Shown piece after piece: positions 60,971 through 64,000 of a stretch of 64,000 bases of DNA. The notes below the pieces were generated by a model, which did not search any database, had not been told where the DNA came from, and saw only the letters and a list, made by a program, of their open reading frames with translations. Source of the DNA: Paenibacillus plantarum (GTDB taxonomy: Bacteria; Bacillota; Bacilli; Paenibacillales; NBRC-103111); NCBI RefSeq assembly GCF_013141695.1, contig NZ_WHNY01000093.1:1-64000 (forward strand), written 5' to 3'. How positions within the stretch are numbered: position 1 is the stretch's first letter; each line of letters begins with the position of its first letter. The position numbers and the translations under genes are program-made.

Positions 60971-61141
60971 AACGTTATGAAAACACCTTATTTGCTAGCA
61001 TAGAAGAGATTTCAGGATAATAACGTTATCCCATAGCCTTATTATGATATAAACGGCGTATGCCGCTCGTTTTGATTGAAATAGCGTTATTTCATCATGC
61101 TATTTTCTCGTAGAATCTGTATATGGAACAAAGAGCGTTAT
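60971..61141. repeat. Spaced CGTTAT repeats
   Basis: AACGTTAT (60971-60978), AACGTTAT (61022-61029), AGCGTTAT (61083-61090) and AGCGTTAT (61134-61141) occur at 51, 61 and 51 bp spacing in a gene-free stretch between the pterin and RecQ genes. The first two are self-palindromic at ATAACGTTAT. No gene fits in 60906-61287. Confidence 0.5.
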
Positions 61142-61204
61142 GGCAGACCCTTATTTGGAAGCGTATGTGACCTCACCTTTCTAAGGGGACAATCGGCTCT
61201 GAAA

Positions 61205-61250
61205 TCGACGCCTATTGCTGAGGCCCATTCTGGGTTAGCAATAGGGTCGA
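61205..61250 (-). terminator. Large imperfect hairpin after recQ
   Basis: Arms TCGACGCCTATTGCT (61205-61219) and AGCAATAGGGTCGA (61237-61250) with an inner GGCCC/TGGGTT pairing. It lies 38 bp beyond the recQ stop on the minus strand but has no T tract, so termination is uncertain. Confidence 0.45.
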
Positions 61251-61287
61251 TGCACCTACTCGTGAGGATGATCGTGTCCCCACTCCC

Positions 61288-63099
61288 TCACTCGTAATCA
61301 TAGGCAACTACACCCATATCACTCTCTCCCGCATAAGTCCGAAGCAACTCCAAGAACGGCTTCCCGTAGTTGCGGTATTTCACCTCACCGACCCCTTTGA
61401 TGCGCAGCATCGCGGCTTCCGTAGTCGGACAGCTCTCACTCATCTCACGCAACGTGCTGTCGGCGAAAATAATATAAGGCGGCACCTTCTCACGCGCAGC
61501 CATTTCACGGCGCAGCAATCGCAGCTGCTCGAACAACGTATTGTCCATCGCGGCAACAGCGCGTACGGGTTGCTTGCGCACCTTTTGATTCACGGTCAGC
61601 TTGCCCTGAAGCACTTCGGCAGCAGGCTGCATCAAACGAACAACCGGGTATTGACCATCGGACAGCTGCAAGAAACCTTCCGAAATCAGCACATTGATCA
61701 ATTCAGCGATCTCTTTTTCGGGCAAGTTGCTCATAATCCCGTGTGTCGGCAAGCGATCAAATCGATAGTCCATAATCTTCTTCGCCTTGGAGCCCTTCAA
61801 AACCGAAGCGACCATCGAAATCCCGAAGCGCTCGTTCATGCGGCGAATGCAGGAGAAGATCTTCTGCGCCTCGACCGTAATGTCGACGGTGTCACGATCG
61901 TCCTTGCAGGAGCTGCAGTTCCCGCAGGTGTCTTTAATATTTTGCTCATCAAAATAATGTAAAATAGCGTTCCGCAAACAGCGCGGCGAATAGCAGTAGT
62001 CGATCATGGTTTGGAGCTTCTTGTACTCATTCGCTTTGCGCTCAGGCGAGAGCTGGTTCTGCTCAATCAGGAACTTCTGCGTCATAATATCCTGCGCACT
62101 GAACAGCAGAATACACTCGCTTGGCTCACCATCACGCCCCGCACGGCCGGCTTCCTGGTAATAAGCTTCCATATTTTTCGGCATATTGTAGTGAATTACG
62201 TACCGGACGTTGGATTTATCAATCCCCATCCCGAAAGCGTTCGTCGCGATCATCACGCGAATATCATCGTAGAGAAACGCCTCCTGCATGTAGGAGCGCT
62301 CATCATCGGACATGCCGGCATGATACTTGCCTGCGGCGAAGCCTTTTTTGCGCAACGTTTCGTACAAATCCTCAACATCCTTACGCGTCGCAGCGTAGAT
62401 AATGCCGGGCTGATGCGTATGTTCCTTCACATAGTTCTGTATGTAATCCCGCTTTTTCTCACCGCGAAGAATGGTTAACTCCAAATTGTCACGTGAGAAG
62501 CCATTGATGAAAATCCCTGCGGCATCCAGATCCAACAATCGCGCAATGTCCGCAGTGACCTCAGCAGTAGCAGTTGCTGTAAAAGCAGCCACAATCGGCC
62601 GATTCGGCAGCTGCCGAATGAAAGGAGCAATCGAGACGTAGCTCGGACGGAAATCATGTCCCCACTGCGAGACACAGTGTGCCTCATCAATCGCAACCAG
62701 AGGCAGATTCAACGCCGCCATCCGTGCGCGAAACCGTTCCGACTCTAGACGCTCAGGCGCAATATAAAGCAACTTATATTTGCCCTGCATAGCCCCCTGC
62801 ATGCGCTGTTCCACTTCTCTAGCTTCCAACGTACTATTAATGAATGTGGCCGGAACACCGAGAGCGCCAAGTGCATCCACCTGATCCTTCATCAAAGAGA
62901 TAAGAGGGGAAATGACTAACGTCACTCCCTCCATCAGCAGGGCTGGCACTTGATAGCAGATCGATTTCCCGCCGCCTGTCGGCATAATTCCTAGCGTATC
63001 TTTCCCTTCGAGAAGGTTCGTAATAATATTTTTCTGGCCTTCCCGGAACTCAGGATACCCGTAAACCTGTTGTAGAACCTTTCTTGCGCCATCCAACAT
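61288..63099 (-). CDS. recQ: ATP-dependent DNA helicase RecQ
   Basis: A 603-residue RecQ helicase unwinding DNA 3' to 5' in recombination and fork repair. Helicase motifs: MPTGGGKSICYQVPALL (I), DEAHCVSQWGHDFRPSY (II/aromatic loop), FTATATAEV (III) and HYNMPKNMEAYYQEAGRAGRDGEP (VI). An RQC zinc region follows, with CYSPRCLRNAILHYF and CGNCSSC. An HRDC domain (about residues 510-590, LFEQLRLLRREMA through MLRIKGVGEVKYRNYGKPFLELL) ends the protein. All three domains are complete. RBS AAAGGTG precedes the ATG. A small conserved gene lies 39 bp upstream in the same direction. Confidence 0.95.
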   Translation of the reverse strand: MLDGARKVLQQVYGYPEFREGQKNIITNLLEGKDTLGIMPTGGGKSICYQVPALLMEGVTLVISPLISLMKDQVDALGALGVPATFINSTLEAREVEQRMQGAMQGKYKLLYIAPERLESERFRARMAALNLPLVAIDEAHCVSQWGHDFRPSYVSIAPFIRQLPNRPIVAAFTATATAEVTADIARLLDLDAAGIFINGFSRDNLELTILRGEKKRDYIQNYVKEHTHQPGIIYAATRKDVEDLYETLRKKGFAAGKYHAGMSDDERSYMQEAFLYDDIRVMIATNAFGMGIDKSNVRYVIHYNMPKNMEAYYQEAGRAGRDGEPSECILLFSAQDIMTQKFLIEQNQLSPERKANEYKKLQTMIDYCYSPRCLRNAILHYFDEQNIKDTCGNCSSCKDDRDTVDITVEAQKIFSCIRRMNERFGISMVASVLKGSKAKKIMDYRFDRLPTHGIMSNLPEKEIAELINVLISEGFLQLSDGQYPVVRLMQPAAEVLQGKLTVNQKVRKQPVRAVAAMDNTLFEQLRLLRREMAAREKVPPYIIFADSTLREMSESCPTTEAAMLRIKGVGEVKYRNYGKPFLELLRTYAGESDMGVVAYDYE

Positions 63100-63138
63100 A
63101 GCTTCTTTACACCTTTCTATCGTACAGTTCTGCCTGTT

Positions 63139-63432
63139 TTAAACCAAATAAATGACCGAAACCAGCTTCTCGCCATCATGCACCTTGAGCACGTGATTCC
63201 CCGCATCATGCTTAACTGATCCTGCGCCAACCTGCATCACCGGTGAACTGCCTAGTCCGTAGAATATATCATCAGCCAGCGTACGCAGGCATTCTTCCTG
63301 TTCACTTTCGTCCAGCTCCTGCCAGTCTTCTGCATTCATCTCCAGCAGCTCATAGAAACCATTCACCATTTCGATCCCACGTACAAAATCAGTAACAATA
63401 TCCTTATATTCACGACCAAATTTAATACCCAC
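63139..63432 (-). CDS. Small acidic hypothetical protein upstream of recQ
   Basis: A 97-residue acidic cytoplasmic protein with no recognised domain. It has an N-terminal helical half (NGFYELLEMNAEDWQELDESEQEECL split by charged turns) and a beta-hairpin-like C-terminus ending in HDGEKLVSVIYLV. GTG start at 63432 with GGGAG nine bases upstream. It ends 39 bp before recQ, so they are probably co-transcribed. Confidence 0.65.
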   Translation of the reverse strand: MGIKFGREYKDIVTDFVRGIEMVNGFYELLEMNAEDWQELDESEQEECLRTLADDIFYGLGSSPVMQVGAGSVKHDAGNHVLKVHDGEKLVSVIYLV

Positions 63433-63627
63433 TCGCGCAGTCTCCCTTCAAGAAGCATTTCATCTAGCTTCACTTTATCATATTCTAGGTAAGAATGCAG
63501 GGTTAACCCCTTTCAGCACGGATTAAAAATATCACCTTTGGCATAAACTGTGGAAATGGGCAATTTCGGAAAAAATCTGTTACTATGGAAGAAGGAATGC
63601 GCCGCTCGGAGGGTAGGAACGATCACA

Positions 63628-64000
63628 TGTTGAAACTTCAAATTCCCAAAAATCGAATGAACTACCTCATCAAGCAAATCCCGCTTCACTTTGACGCTAT
63701 CCGTCTGGAGCAAGGCTGGGAGTATTATCATAAAGGCCGCGTGACCGAGGTTGATCTCAAAGGGCTTAGTGTTCTAGCCACCGTCACAAGCAAACAAGTC
63801 CATAAGGTAGAAGTTCATTTAGAAAATTTCGCTGCAAGTACCTGCACTTGTTCTTTCGATGGCTTCTGTCAGCATATCGGTGCTACGTTTTTCAGCCTAT
63901 ACGCCGCTTATGGTCGTGCAGAGCTTGTCCTACAGCAGCTCAAACAGCAAATCCATACACGGAAGAAGCCAGCCCGAAGTGCTGCAGCTTCCGTTATACA
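63628..64000 (+). CDS. SWIM zinc-finger protein, 5' end (probable SNF2-type helicase)
   Basis: The frame opens at ATG 63628 and is still open at the window edge (124 codons). Near residue 70 it has CTCSFDGFCQH, the C-x-C-x(5)-C-x-H SWIM zinc-binding pattern. In Bacilli this N-terminal domain usually belongs to a SNF2/Swi2 helicase of about 1000 residues. That is inferred; the rest of the gene is outside the window. Divergent from the recQ companion gene, with a weak AGGA RBS. Confidence 0.75.

Noticed and set aside
1..64000. tRNA, rRNA, prophage, transposase or plasmid genes
   Set aside because: No recognisable sequence of these kinds was seen on either strand.

Overview
The window looks like part of the chromosome of a low-to-mid GC, spore-forming-type Firmicute, most likely Paenibacillus or a close relative (Paenibacillaceae). 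The support is Gram-positive: strong AGGAGG-type ribosome binding sites with TTG and GTG starts, lipoprotein signal peptides, S-layer homology (SLH) triplets on very large exported proteins, a Fur-box-controlled haem/iron lipoprotein ABC system, a YhgE/Pip-type protein and ABC-F and WYL regulators. I see no rRNA, tRNA, prophage, insertion sequence or CRISPR array.

Layout. 0-5 kb: an orphan pair of peptide-type ABC permeases, an ABC exporter half-transporter and a class 3 lipase. 5-9 kb: a DinB-fold protein, then a Fur-regulated haem-uptake operon (lipoprotein, permease, ATPase, HugZ-like haem-handling protein). 9-12.6 kb: cysK, exonuclease III, a DUF2306 membrane protein and a VOC protein. 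12.6-17.3 kb: a three-gene operon that looks like an extracytoplasmic thiol-redox system (CcdA-TlpA fusion, an SLH-anchored protein with one active and one cysteine-less thioredoxin-like module, and a small membrane-anchored protein ending in CX6C), preceded by a consensus promoter and a terminator-containing leader. 17.6-23.3 kb: SRPBCC protein with an ABC-F ATPase, a membrane protein with an XRE regulator, an MDR oxidoreductase, a HigBA-like toxin-antitoxin pair and a LysR regulator. 23.5-32.3 kb: a YhgE/Pip-like protein and a 2140-residue secreted protein built from about twelve carboxypeptidase-regulatory-like beta-sandwiches, two of which pairs are a recent 489-bp tandem duplication.

32.3-42 kb: a six-gene, tightly coupled operon on the minus strand combining a MacAB/YknXYZ-like exporter (ATPase, membrane fusion lipoprotein, 971-residue FtsX-type permease) with a second ATPase carrying a C-terminal AbrB-like domain, a family-1 solute-binding lipoprotein and a 718-residue secreted protein. 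42-51 kb: MFS transporter, rhodanese, LysR, GT4 glycosyltransferase, a LemA protein with a membrane partner, and small regulatory or stress proteins (DUF1801, GyrI-like, WYL). 51.3-51.5 kb holds a relic of a sulfurtransferase gene whose intact relative lies 7 kb away. 51.7-58 kb: a 2102-residue S-layer-anchored protein with two metallophosphoesterase modules and two GLUG-type repeats. 58.5-64 kb: sulfurtransferase and GNAT genes, a second GNAT, pterin-carbinolamine dehydratase, RecQ with a small conserved companion, and the 5' end of a SWIM zinc-finger gene that runs off the window.

The intergenic regions carry a degenerate AT-rich repeat family (ACAGTTAAT / ATTAACTGT words, often as inverted pairs) at four loci. 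The most attractive candidates for something undescribed are the thiol-redox operon at 12.7-17.3 kb and the AbrB-tagged composite ABC operon at 32.6-42 kb.
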